A stretch of DNA of 64,000 bases from Phytophthora colocasiae (Eukaryota; Oomycota; Peronosporomycetes; Peronosporales; Peronosporaceae), in contig JAGKQI010000059.1 of assembly GCA_018806915.1 (NCBI GenBank), forward strand, positions 682,001 to 746,000, written 5' to 3'. Below are positions 48,501 to 53,232 of this stretch, in pieces. The notes under the pieces are model-generated. The model did not search any database, was not told the DNA's origin, and worked only from the letters and a program-made list of their open reading frames with translations. Numbering within the stretch: the stretch's first letter is position 1; each line of letters opens with the position of its first letter. Made by a program: the position numbers and the translations under genes.

Positions 48501-48875
48501 CTGCATACTGTCCGTGCACTCGCTGTATTGTTCTTGCTGCTCGTACAGCGGGAGTGCTGGGTCTGTTAGCCGCACCATCAGGTCGAGTAGGAACGGCCTC
48601 AGGTGCTTGACGATGAGTACGCGCAGTTCAGCGTTCGTGAGGCACGAGGCCAGCGCCTGCAGCTGCGTGCGGGCAACAGAGTGAATGTCGTGCTCTCCAA
48701 TTGTAGGTAAGGACGAAGCTAGTACTTGGTATGCCGGGTGCGTCTTGATAGCGTCGCTGGAGGCGCCCAGCAGCTGCTGCAGCCCCGCATGCAGGCGGCC
48801 GACACTCACTTGCCACTGCTCCGCTGCGTCAGCGTCTGCTTCGCGTCGCGCGTCATGTCCATTCGCGTCAGCCAT
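30600..48875 (-). CDS. MDN1: Midasin, giant AAA ATPase of 60S ribosome biogenesis
   Basis: The uninterrupted frame of about 6,091 residues is longer than yeast Rea1 (4,910) and human MDN1 (5,596). Midasin is a dynein-like hexameric AAA+ motor that strips assembly factors from pre-60S particles in the nucleolus and nucleoplasm. Six Walker A motifs are visible: GPGGCGKT (about residue 355), GETGCGKT (697), GPTSAGKT (1140), GETGCGKT (1475), GSPGVGKT (1915) and GPPASGKT (2256). A long helical linker follows, then an Asp/Glu-rich tail at about 5130-5745. The C-terminal MIDAS/VWA domain carries the metal site DDSES (about 5878), which binds Ubl domains of Rsa4/Ytm1-type partners. Start choice: ATG 48875 lies 11 bases after an initiator match; an upstream frame to 49343 lacks protein character. 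The lack of introns over 18 kb is notable. Confidence 0.97.
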   Translation of the reverse strand: MADANGHDARREADADAAEQWQVSVGRLHAGLQQLLGASSDAIKTHPAYQVLASSLPTIGEHDIHSVARTQLQALASCLTNAELRVLIVKHLRPFLLDLMVRLTDPALPLYEQQEQYSECTDSMQRSELLAATLSELLIFLPATSTLVQQYFETAPCFFTFADVVAAQKQQGDETIYRLRRIAKTAFWLLRARPTALTSLWNWTPFFPLSFHEDEHVRWYAARATALVLKMDNAQRNVFLDGLNVGEDAAVSGSNPVARQIELELHSEDTTRQEQLIELTVHQQDEFEATKTQPVPFHDSLQNVFGVVIPTSKLHQQRHISEEEAAATEPLVPTPSTKRNLQSLAIALGLKRPILVAGPGGCGKTATIRELARLSGNSDMVELHLDDQIDSKTLLGSYVCTDVPGEFTWQPGALTTAVLAGRWVVIEDIDRAPFEVLAALMPLLETREMVLPGRGELLVAHSNFQIFGTTTQGHQMPKGFQESVWTSVGVAPLADSEIEQIMLTRFTKIPRQVVSKIMITYNAVSGNMSEEIGGSAQLWKETRRNYGRDFCLRDLLKWCKRIYRFCYYAAGPVSDNSSTDNDYITEDERMRIVVEALDVFCAGIRDMKTRLHSACALAAIWEVQAEKIEYYLEQHKPHVTFNTREVEFGRVHLPTLSQQAQLEQGDKPATSSVVMTGHVLRLLEKMAAIVAICEPALLIGETGCGKTTIIQHMAAAMGQRLVVQNLNIQSDSSDLVGGFKPVEIHLLARPLYMDFVDLFTATFSHKSNAGFLNIVRIALEHKDWKKLVKGMRKAIQMAASKLQSNSGADRDIVEGDSTTSNKMAAAGTSTSVLANRWDTFEAELVRFERQKEQAESHFAFSFVEGVLVKALREGHWVLLDEINLASSDTLERISTLLEHETSAFSLTERGDVEIIRPHPNFRLFGAMNPSTDVGKKDLPPSLRNRFTEIYVDECVNPSDLQMVVHHQFKEVAGALVPETVEFYLEARKQAELRLSDGARHKPRYSLRTLSQALHITRILIQRGYGTSRAMFEGFCSSFCTQLEMESRQFLEKLIKNTFAKTIKAKELKRSPPCPGGSKKTGEFVLVSSYWVRRGDFQAPRDDSLPDPITSRRKFVLTKSVEENLRHVSRAALIGKYPVLLQGPTSAGKTSLIGYLAARIGQKCVRINNHEHTDIQEYLGSYVSDSNGKLTFKEGVLVEAVRKGWWIILDELNLAPSEVLEALNRLLDDNRELFLPETQETVKPHPKFMLFATQNPPGLYGGRKVLSRAFRNRFLEIQVDEVESSELQTILQERSSLPPSYCGILIDIMRQLQLVRQQSSVFAGKSGFITTRDLLRWAERRPATKQALAEEGYCLLAERLRRDEEKQVVKQVLEKKCNVKIDLDALYYSGKPRESNLLNENGEVEQEIVWGTKEQFERVQAMVEQAIAEAATGKDSDGEPKSAGNAAGLEKISVTKSLRRLFALVGRCLQNEEPVLLVGETGCGKTTVCQLYSLLFSQPLHILNCHQHTETSDFLGCLRPVRGKEKTAHELEEALVNFFAMDSECIDEQQMERRRVEIKTWGVAAMLAKYESVRDSVVNGDSTPEKELVEHIDLLKRRFQSIFEWADGPLVESMKNGDLILIDEVNLAEDAVLERLNSVLEPSRTLLLAEKGGDQVEEIVAHSKWRVMATMNPGGDFGKRELSPALRNRFTEIWVPAISDLDDIATIIRDRLAGPRVVNVPREVPDHLASLCGPILRFVKTFNEANGGLGGCGAVTLRDILSWINFITSVVKKQEVDLPVKVAAWMAFVQGAALSILDGLGLGSDKALHTALKAREEAYRYLLELVPNDDQLVKQKVVDSLNVTTLSVENSIDQLNSFTSSESTKGKFGISPFTIPRGPDPELRKPAFSLKAPTTMSNLYRVLRAMQVSRPIILEGSPGVGKTSLISALAAASGHRLVRINLSEQTDISDLFGSDLPAASSNDDNKPSEGGNSSGMFEWCDGVFLRALKAGDWVLLDELNLASQSVLEGLNSCLDHRGSVYIPELDREFECPPTFRVFAAQNPLRQGGGRKGLPKSFLNRFTRVFVETLHEQDLIHIASSMYPSLHCALAETAMSDDALSGQTLLERMIGFNRAVHEDTMVSCKYGRLGAPWEFNLRDVFRFCDLLKQQAQLAGNIEHQLQALSYYVNFIYVNRMRSSRDRELISCRFKEFFGVKPMDLSSVSLRMSANFVEIGSAMLQRRQDMPMGRVAPPLFNFLLKPMEALAHCVNMAWPALLVGPPASGKTSSVRLLAALSGNTLHELGMSAGTDATELLGCFEQVDVGRKLRDIKHKIQILYEKVLQRLMVSSSSVDVSQKKRAAILKKANRLSSTWWALSNREKYYSDNATRSGKAHKVKKLPKGQLDDVVVDLMRDIVKLLQRTETGNEEVLAMLSGMSTEIDTVVQLSKSNAIASCFEWVDGTLLQAMEKGEWVLLDNVNFCSSSVLDRLNSLMETGGEMLINECGIINGKLRLIKPHSNFRLFLAMDSQYGEVSRAMRNRCVEIALAGEDASRLDLIKIPLACGIPGLALSQAFQAAHERVVSKLGELMVGSKYGRINRRHLENWSLLSFAELSRGVQPLNAMAESFRRVYGDGLLSQLDLSQEVLELFFSAFQASQHNSQGQRVLLAITAPSTFVLCQQSESFVLQRDVAYLEYLVLSSQGAGNCDANNLQLGWLSDDVEVDNDVRLRSEDSSNVDVWLKSIANRCKRQKMSYSQKALDEACNHIASKGFFGIDDVNVPLAVTLAPFALRRIVEVASACGNASNSGVMTADRLLFALEKIARGASGNACTVQTIELLARYLQSMTKTELYSAISRKIDETVHQLMTLLGNSTDMATTPVYLVANHAAFSRLQSLVANSTIVEVKNAWESLLVAQQQLELFDGVEWLGFCEQEQLRQVDILLASTSKDSKRKRSKRDANSMAKFSVLQQSYAVHKYHTDRSNVDNELIFLIQPLLSTFDAFLSAFIGDSSKVIMEPTFFEAARAVIRDRFEFSIQLRTETFEWTHFLVHWQWLNKSLSRFGKLIEGGSFAWTSYWNDLMDMSQRVQETIEKLIGCGARNNVLWKKGGHSLLPSNAELWKAEYLLNRLSKTFMQVNSTSFSSLSVGSADGSVDVLALLFGGIASMEAAMKSGKLDVSSLFYVDVDTRKEILHALCAFSYLAQEQTRAKRGSASRSTQLPNALMAEELFKVPSVLLKKLQDKQAEMTELISKKTLYLSEIEDNADSHVDLLSEEDSRIGKDAPILLFDIKESAQLMDRMVTFQLSPLLEHALARQELQAITALMHVLNLYHLCKTESSQERYDEVVKAVSDVLNLLEGILDELLLLGLRDPACFYAYQDIVWCGHKFVSLDMSNESQGEQAMELERFALVVQTHLNGVLFGFHQFLRCNSFNQVDLISLEVFDTRRKLRKSKKRLPASSTEVADHAQVIAGYPRLFQAVQSAVVLKSIAEVDLEESMCPTSEAQMRAARLEKIKSHFSEEEAPAEEMMSITSVSFVRELFVTTVLAFASTFSQWEEVQCLLLQLADMPQTFDGKAQAAFLKVLQDSSDSAFVALIDQLVEPLVASLTRTDHAALGQSMTLLGLWRFALLLPSSPVDPVTKPLVKKENLLSRLAMLTVQDASSSSIHRLNPSPASSLEAGEKAMRSLSKLYGEVKEVSAHAIQRYQANKLQGSGELIDPSTVKMQPVPTSVFGELFRDLLRFNATVMPAEKMSALLSVVRMKSSQQRKRELLRELDMFQQTSESFIAQISKKFGELFRDILEPVAAAIYCVKEGVAMATWSLYEQLQEDSLKQQQKETLALSLVQFPSTLHVNSVDQSWQGIQMMLQTVGTPTTSILFGAGVSNKRKVEVALLDVALAKMEFLFRETLTTARANRVLNSAAVGTALISSKTLFDLFLVKWQEQKEREEQKRKEEEELFKYKVRQLDLETEEELLEKEYKDQFPDYSSRDFQAFLKPEQATAGADEPSAAVTDLDMLITDRIMQRLCETHVKLYAETANSNISISKEEIVSTFARAFSLAVKLRKSLNATASSTVENAVASSGVLAASMVQARLGSSVGTKKNAVPSFQALNSDYIRGIDFHRDPFVKEVVLVAEPLQRLLVKVQSLLAQWPDHAILQQIVLIADRIRNFEISSPLVRTLTGVELLLRKAQEWEMFAAKAYSITEELGALSALVTRWRKLELYSWPHLLYVKEKQHRFTAQKTWMNMYSLLTAEFESDAGMNSFDMSGAISQNLQWLHLNHLSKWLFTPLQENKDAYQALSGVTQEAMEKQREFMTRLFETLDAYIRSCPIGQYETRLLVVYSFCAQLFMEIASSTESSSHFTGKSSKYAVANMLYHLYRYYGQHLGYLERQWGGLKAPIQRKLMEFVKICRWDEQTYYSLAESAEKSHRKLMKFVRDYDAVLTVSMQTVIDGSTDSGITKEGGFVGIHTTKAELVSLDDSVFIAKDEHEEKNEETPADEEMTESAKNEKLEKTNEPQEPERAPVLRLTHTTVVSDVGEGAVVLGNSSYAEKLPVLSKRISKYTQMHILSYDQVERRQQVHELCEELCETIFYRILKLQKGTGLPKGAKKKALIDLLGELKSQGMAYHRLQLPTEQQQIQQLFELDVPDVENCLKVDHVEDALDLESLRPVSTTRGLKEKKKRGKKNGKHAKQVEASEDAAAKNSLTWLWQRADGYYYRFLGQLSSLRYTAVTSFSHDLSFSETERMSGYAENMLFTMLQQRQILHATSLSHEKLVDGLTTLKLMKEFKSNYLESSNFSPKAANDWQTFQQKSIVSLRHSLRELEISVVQILQQSSETASNVLDVRQHFQRIFERCDAIQNSFVDNAGLVQSLGVPAIPHRVVNASEDAAGDAAIVAFARPSKRVYGVSPVVSRADISEAQKMPVAVDVLKANSARFGEIQGLLSSISSSFGTMTTPSSLGSFLTDFACIVRDDSKFASTLEKSINSHVNKKTNEEDSAQALAAFTEQYDKLVETVLVSIQDLTKISKDGDAASKQKENDDDSEEQSLRDQLAMLSTMVKDSRVNHIASQLGKLLELLQFQYTQIAAMQSEDWQRTFVASLTLLERFEPSLVDVRGISRQLLVDFLVAHKSVMKLDFVLVRIFRNLFQHGFCRTDEEKNDEEGEGGAGNMQFQDDVEGTGMGEGEGKKDVSNEIEDEEQLLGLQGDHQEEPEPPADQQPDDTGLEMQNDFEGTMQDVPDDEKEEQDENDDDEEELDREMGEFDQDDENVVDEKMWGEDSDDDEDNIDKEKEKFEEDSKVEGEALEDEVRGKDGDEEEKDESKPKEEDKQKPQLDQTDDKGVDDGGDDGDDGEDGDDEKMDEEVNDDFEDKYEDHHDVDPTEREEGHGDDEAEEEQGDELPENMQLDKDGEDGDDGDAEGDNPDEDMDKLDDPEDDTAEDNAEGDETGGVDEDEAAEEENEEEQLDNAVQLGGGGLEDEPEQAEENEEEDAEQPDTPETTEEEQASSTVAGTQSKDGQDELEADEQEAEDQEMEDANGEEQDQEQNNDDSSSSLAQKQSSSDQDAQQKWKPQSQVNSNPDKEQPREKRRDRREPNPYRNAQEAQEHWRKRVEMVDRTDEEKEAVSSPDKQEKAAEMATAEFVDDDEDMEDVEHALAAADENQIMNQPRSEEEEDENVEKKEEETNPGNGATAMEVDDEEEKQTMEENEEKEQLEKPKPIKQEPKSDIDAVDNDATKQEEKELDEQDTKPDNPAHGGEHELLDDEADTALPSRLRDLDLTNTIQDQDEADEAEARAVKLLSPDEVAALRDELDSFIANWSSQSEQERGADLWAKYTALTAGASQRLCEQLRLVLEPMLRAKLEGDFRTGKRINMRKVIPYIASQFRKDKIWLRRTRPSKRQYQVMLAIDDSESMADNHAGRLALEALATLCKGMTQLEVGELSVVKFGQDLELLHAFDTPFTDDSGSRLIGRFGFQQKKTNMVQTLDTILQLLETAKQASSAASSTVEFTQIVFLISDGRFDSDGRVRIRKLIETALERQQLIVLLVVDQGAAESEGGSSQTSILDTQSVTFEKGKVRMVPYLENYPFPYYVLLPTSAMLPEILSDSLRQWFEMLQAKN

Positions 48876-48885
48876 CCGAGTGCGG

Positions 48886-48900
48886 AAATTGCAAGAGTGA
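48886..48900 (-). promoter_or_regulatory. Inr plus FPR-like core promoter of midasin gene
   Basis: The minus strand reads TCACTCTTGCAATTT, matching the oomycete core promoter pattern of initiator (TCAYTYY) followed by the flanking promoter region (NCAWTTT). It lies 11 bases upstream of ATG 48875 and so supports that start. Confidence 0.65.
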
Positions 48901-49440
48901 TGGTCACTTGGTGCGCTGCAACCGTGAAACGGTGTGAAGACCAAATTGAAGCGACACCAATTGACTCGCAGCGACCAACCAAAACTTAGTTGGTGTGTTA
49001 CACACCACCACAACAATACCAGGAATCCACCAAAATGATGTACACTTCGAGTAGAGAGACCGAGCACACAAGCGGTGCTAGGCTCCTTCCGCAGACATTT
49101 TATCAATTCATCTATTCTTATGTAGATGAGATAAGGCCGTAGTTGTTGAAATCCTTCGACAACTTGCTGTTGAAGTTTACCTCCTTGCATGAAAAACAAT
49201 TGCAGTATGAACCCGCCAAAGAACTTGTACCTCTGTCTCCATTCCAGCTTAAGATCGCTCGGTATCGTTAATAGTAGTACTGTACACGCCAATCTAATGC
49301 CGCAGATAAAAATTCGCTCCATGGAGCCCAAAGCGATCGCCACATCTCTTCGAGCGCTTAAACTGTCTCAATCGCTGTACATGCTTCTCGAACACATTGC
49401 TGAACAGTAGGGTTAAGTGTTTTCAAAAAATCATGAGCGT
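48901..49440. other. Intergenic region upstream of midasin
   Basis: The midasin reading frame stays open to 49343, but the translation is Cys/Trp/Leu-rich and unlike the rest of the protein. I see no gene or repeat here. Confidence 0.5.
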
Positions 49441-49482
49441 CCGAGCTCTTCCTTTCCCGAGTCATGGGTAAGGATCGATTCC

Positions 49483-50172
49483 GAGTACTTTTCGTCATAT
49501 TTCAGAGTACAGGTCAAATTGCATGTTTTTCGAGTACATTTTCGACTGTCGGGCACATCTCCGAGTACAGCGCAATTTGGGAAGGGTGACGAGTACACAG
49601 TTCATGAGACGGCACAAATGGATCGGTTATTTCCTGTCTCATAGTTTCCAGTCTTATATTATTTCCTTTCTAATCCAATACTTTCCTGTCTCATCTCAGG
49701 TTGTTTTCTGTCGTATCCCATAGGTTGTTTTCTTTGATCATGCCTTTAGTTACCGTGCAACGCAAGTCAGTTTTGAAGAAGAAGTGAAAGCAACACCAAC
49801 CGACAGCATAACCAAGACCATGGATCGGGACGACGGGAATGATCTTGTTCCTATACGACTTCCCCGTGAGGGTGGGGGTGCGCATGGCAAGAGACGCAAA
49901 AGGCTTTTATTCCCGACTACTTGTGCCATGCCATATCAAAGTACATAGTGAAGAATACGACAACGCCTCCGCCGTATTCCACACAGTGATGAAGAACTAA
50001 GGACTCAGTTTAAGAGCTTAGAGTAAACGTCATTTCAAAAGCATCTTTGTACTCTCAAACCTTCCTTGTGACAACACATGGCAGTATGTACTCGATCATT
50101 ATCCTAGTGAAGAAAATTTACTCGATTATATGCCGATATGGGCTGTACTCGACGTCCTTCCCTTTTGTACTC
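49483..50172. repeat. Inverted arrays of GAGTAC motifs, possible decayed DNA transposon
   Basis: GAGTAC occurs at 49483, 49505, 49532, 49563 and 49591 on the plus strand. Its reverse complement GTACTC (one copy, at 50119, has lost its first base) occurs at 50049, 50098, 50119, 50145 and 50167. Spacing within each cluster is mostly 21-31 bases (one gap is 49). Outer flanks (gagtcatgggtaagg near 49460 and, inverted, atgactcggggaaacgg near 50182-50199) are loosely similar. Iterated subterminal motifs in inverted orientation are typical of non-autonomous DNA transposons. The interior has no convincing ORF. Confidence 0.45.
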
Positions 50173-50199
50173 GCTTTTCATGCCGTTTCCCCGAGTCAT

Positions 50200-50700
50200 A
50201 AGTTGATCGTCCAGTTGAATGGCTAGTTGTGTAGATGTATACCCAAAGTTCCGAACGGAATACCAAGGTATTTGACTATTCTTGAGCGGTCGAAGCGTTA
50301 TCAGGACTGGAGCAATTTTGTGCTTGTTCAGGCTCATGATCACGCTTTTGGCTGGATGAAGCATCCGTAATTGTCCTTTAAAACCACCCACTCTCTTCGA
50401 GAATAGCCCGCAAAGAAGACCATAGGGACAGATAAACTCTCGTCCACATCGACACCTCGTTCACGTTTTGCTTATACATGTAGTAAATTACCGAGTGGTT
50501 CAAGCGCTAGTGCAGGAGATAGTGGATCTCCTTGTTTTACCCCTCGCCAAGGTCGAATGGCATCCTGCGCCCAGCCATTGATCATCAAAGAACACACTTA
50601 TCATTGTACAGTAGACGAATCTATGATAGCAATACTTCTTCGAATCCTTGTTTCTCCATCACCTTGAACAGCTCGATGGGGAGAGAATCTACATGTAGTG
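50200..50700 (-). pseudogene. LINE-type reverse transcriptase fragment
   Basis: The minus strand around 50500-50560 reads RPWRGVKQGDPLSPALALEPL, the LINE RT motif for the strand before the catalytic site (family pattern G[IV]xQGxPLSPxLF). Further along the element (50250-50390) comes AKSVIMSLNKHKIAP, the post-catalytic LNxxKT-type segment. Before it (50580-50660), pieces such as GFEEVLLS and IRLLYND fit the usual upstream RT helices. Stops and frame changes are frequent, and the catalytic Tyr-x-Asp-Asp segment is not found intact. It is a decayed remnant. Confidence 0.65.
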
Positions 50701-51073
50701 CTGAGCTTGAGGCAGCGTCAAAGGAGCTGCAACTTGAAGATACGGGATTTATCTTAAGGGGGAATAAGCGAGGCCTGATGAAGTCTTAGTGCACGATGCA
50801 GCTGGTTCAATGGGGTTGTGCGAGACTTCGCACTGCGAGTTACAATGTGTGTTGTAGTATTACAATACCTGTATTTGTTTTAAGGTGAAAGTAAAATTTG
50901 CCGGTGTGAACCCCCCCAGTGAAGTGCTAATAAAAAACAAGCAGAAGTTGCGTGCTGCACAACACGGCGATGCCAATCCAATGATGCGTTGCAAACGCAT
51001 GGATTCGATGAAGATGTACAATACATGTACGGTACAACTGAGGCTGCCTCACAGTGCTGCACCTGTTTACTTG
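50701..51073. other. Intergenic region upstream of RXLR gene 1
   Basis: I see no gene here. A short motif acatgtacggtaca is at 51023-51036; related forms occur near the other effector genes. Confidence 0.4.
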
Positions 51074-51088
51074 GCTCATTTGAAGACC
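51074..51088 (+). promoter_or_regulatory. Candidate oomycete initiator of RXLR gene 1
   Basis: GCTCATTTGAAGACC matches the start of the oomycete initiator consensus (GCTCATTYY). It lies about 50 bases before the ATG at 51125. Confidence 0.55.
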
Positions 51089-51124
51089 ATCCGTGTCGGT
51101 CGCACCGTTTCCTTGGTTGCAATA

Positions 51125-51694
51125 ATGCGTCTGGGCATCATCGTGCTTTTGGTACTCCTATTAGTTGCTAGTGTCGGTGGACGTAGTGAAGCGAGCACTA
51201 CAGCCAGCAATACTTTCCTGAGAAAAGAAGGGGAATCCACGGACCCAACCGATTCAGTCATCCGGATTCATGAAGAGAGGGAAGCTGGAGCAGCAGGAGT
51301 CTTCGGGACGGTTGTGAAGGCAGTACAGGCAAAAGCAAAGCTGAATATTATGCTGGGCCGCGGGTTTTCTCCCTCAAAAGTTATGAGAAAGATGAAGATC
51401 ACCTCTCTGAAGGACAAGAAATTCAATAATTTCGCTCGGTACTATGCTAGGTACTTGGCAAAGTATCCCAAGAAGGCCGCTACTTTGCCAACGACCGCAG
51501 AAGATGTCGCTATGCTGGTGAAAATGAAGGGGTGGATTAAAGAACGCGTATTCCCACAACAAGCCGAACAAAAAATGCTAGCGTTTGGACAAAGTAACCC
51601 CAGGAAGTATTTACCACAGTACATGTCGATGTGGAGCAAGAACCAAGCTGATCTAGCCGCCAAGGTCAAGATAAAACATATTAAAAAGGTTTAA
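51125..51694 (+). CDS. Secreted RXLR-dEER family effector 1 (TFLR variant)
   Basis: The 189-residue protein belongs to the RXLR class of host-translocated oomycete effectors. A signal peptide (MRLGIIVLLVLLLVASVGG, about residues 1-22) is followed at about 30-36 by TFLRKEG, where the first Arg of RXLR is replaced by Thr, and by EERE near residue 50. The C-terminal part has the W/Y-type pattern shared with the two neighbouring genes: KLNIMLGRGFSPSKVM, then FNNFARYYARYLAKYP, and one unit starting MKGWIKERVFPQQ and ending YMSMWSKNQ. An upstream frame from 50885 is open, but the signal peptide and the Inr-like site at 51074 fix ATG 51125. Host target unknown. The gene is intronless, as is usual for the class. 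Confidence 0.85.
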   Translation: MRLGIIVLLVLLLVASVGGRSEASTTASNTFLRKEGESTDPTDSVIRIHEEREAGAAGVFGTVVKAVQAKAKLNIMLGRGFSPSKVMRKMKITSLKDKKFNNFARYYARYLAKYPKKAATLPTTAEDVAMLVKMKGWIKERVFPQQAEQKMLAFGQSNPRKYLPQYMSMWSKNQADLAAKVKIKHIKKV

Positions 51695-51845
51695 TAGAAA
51701 ATCGAGATGTACAAAATGCGGCATGGGTTTCGTGTCATGATGGGTCAATAAAGAGTGAGTTACCGTAAAGTAAGCCCTCAGTGAGGGTATGCTGGGTAAA
51801 AAGAGATCACCCAACAGCGGATAAGTAATTAGATATTTGTATTCT

Positions 51846-52828
51846 CTAGGGTAATGTTTTTCTATAAAGCATTGCTTGGCGCTGGCCGTATAAATCCATT
51901 ATAGTGTTGGAGTACCTGTTGATGTCCTTCACTCCCGCCCTTTTCAGTTTTACTAGTATTTGTGGCGGATAGAGGCCCCTGTTAACCCAAGTCTTAATCC
52001 TTGCAACTACAGGGGCGTCAATGTACCAGTCCACATACTTGGCCGTATCCGTCACCCCAATCTTTCTGAGTTTCGCGCCAATTTCTGTTGGATCAATCCC
52101 TTTCTGAAGCCACTTCCGAAGTTTTGCCATCACAACGCCGTCTCCGCCATTGCGCATGTACCATTCCATGTATTTCGTCGTGTCCTTCACGCCAATCTCG
52201 ATTAGATTGTTTTTGAATTGTGACGGAAGGAGTCTCTGGCTTTCCCAACGCTCGAGCCTCGGCAAGATGATGATATTGTCGGCATCCTTGAAGTAAATCT
52301 TCATGTACCTGTTGGCATTCCTTGACGCGAGGTTTTTCAAATTCTGCTCGACTTGAAACGTGAGTAGCTTTTGGGCAAGCCAATCTTTCATTTTGGGCAG
52401 AACGATGACATCTTCTGCTGTCTTTGGGAGATTGGGCTTTTTCCCTGAGTACTTGGCTAGGTATCTTGCGTAAAATCTCGCGAAATTGTTGAAGTTCTTG
52501 TCTGACATCCGTACAACGCCCAGTTTCTTCAAAACTCGGGTAGGAGACAGACCTCGAGCTAGCATAATGTTGAGCTTGTTCCTCATGTTGACTGCCTTCG
52601 CACTGGCGATCACAATACTCCCTAATGTGATGTCTCTATCTTCCTCTTTGGTTGTCGAGATTGGCGTGTCGTCCCCCCTCAAGAACCGTTGGTTAGTACA
52701 GTAGCTGCCTTACTCTCTATTGTATAATCGGACGGAGAGATCTGCGCTGTTTCATCGAAGTGGACAGCATCGCTACGTCCCGCCAAACCAACCAGAAGCA
52801 GCACCACATTGACGAGGGCCGTTCGCAT
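51846..52828 (-). pseudogene. RXLR-dEER family effector 2, frameshifted after signal peptide
   Basis: The signal-peptide part starts at ATG 52828 (MRTALVNVVLLLVGLAG) and its frame ends at a TGA at 52679-52681. The RXLR motif (RFLR) and an EEDR motif are read in another frame that runs to 51846, so a single-base indel lies at about 52683-52700, between secretion signal and RXLR. The second frame has about 278 residues: KLNIMLARGLSPTRVLKKLG, NFNNFARFYARYLAKYSGK, then four W-containing units of about 50 residues (MKDWLAQKLL; LERWESQRLL; LRKWLQKGID; IKTWVNRGLY), as in tandem LWY-type effectors. It is a paralogue of genes 1 and 3. A copia element sits about 105 bases upstream of the ATG. A sequencing error is an alternative to a true mutation. 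Confidence 0.8.
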
Positions 52829-52933
52829 TAGTGCCTGTATGACTGCTGCCAAAACAGCAAATAGCGCAATGACTCCATGATGTTGAAGGGACTACAACCC
52901 GGGCCACGATCTCCATGCATACGGTACATGTAC

Positions 52934-53190
52934 TGTTAAGTTGAGGCTCAACATGGGAACGTGGAGCGCTGGACAAAGCTTTCTCTGGCGCAGACCTGAG
53001 AGGCTGCACTGCAACCTGGGAAAAACTCAACGATGGACGAATAACCCCGTGTGAGCTTAGTTCGTGGCTGCTGCATTCGAATCCGCAGTAGCATGCACTT
53101 GTAGGAGCTCGGAAAGCCGAGCAAGTTTAACTTTAATTCATTCAGTCTGAAATTTACTCCAAGGAGCGCAAGCGCACTACAAATTCAACA
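52934..53190 (+). repeat. 5' LTR of copia element
   Basis: The 257-bp LTR pairs with 58215-58471. The preceding TGTAC is the target duplication. Confidence 0.96.
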
Positions 53191-53232
53191 GGGTTAAGAA
53201 GCCCAAAGTCGCGCCGTTACTCGAGTGCAAGG

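Noticed and set aside
48876..49343. N-terminal extension of midasin to 49343
   Set aside because: The translation is hydrophobic and unlike midasin, and an Inr/FPR match lies between it and ATG 48875.
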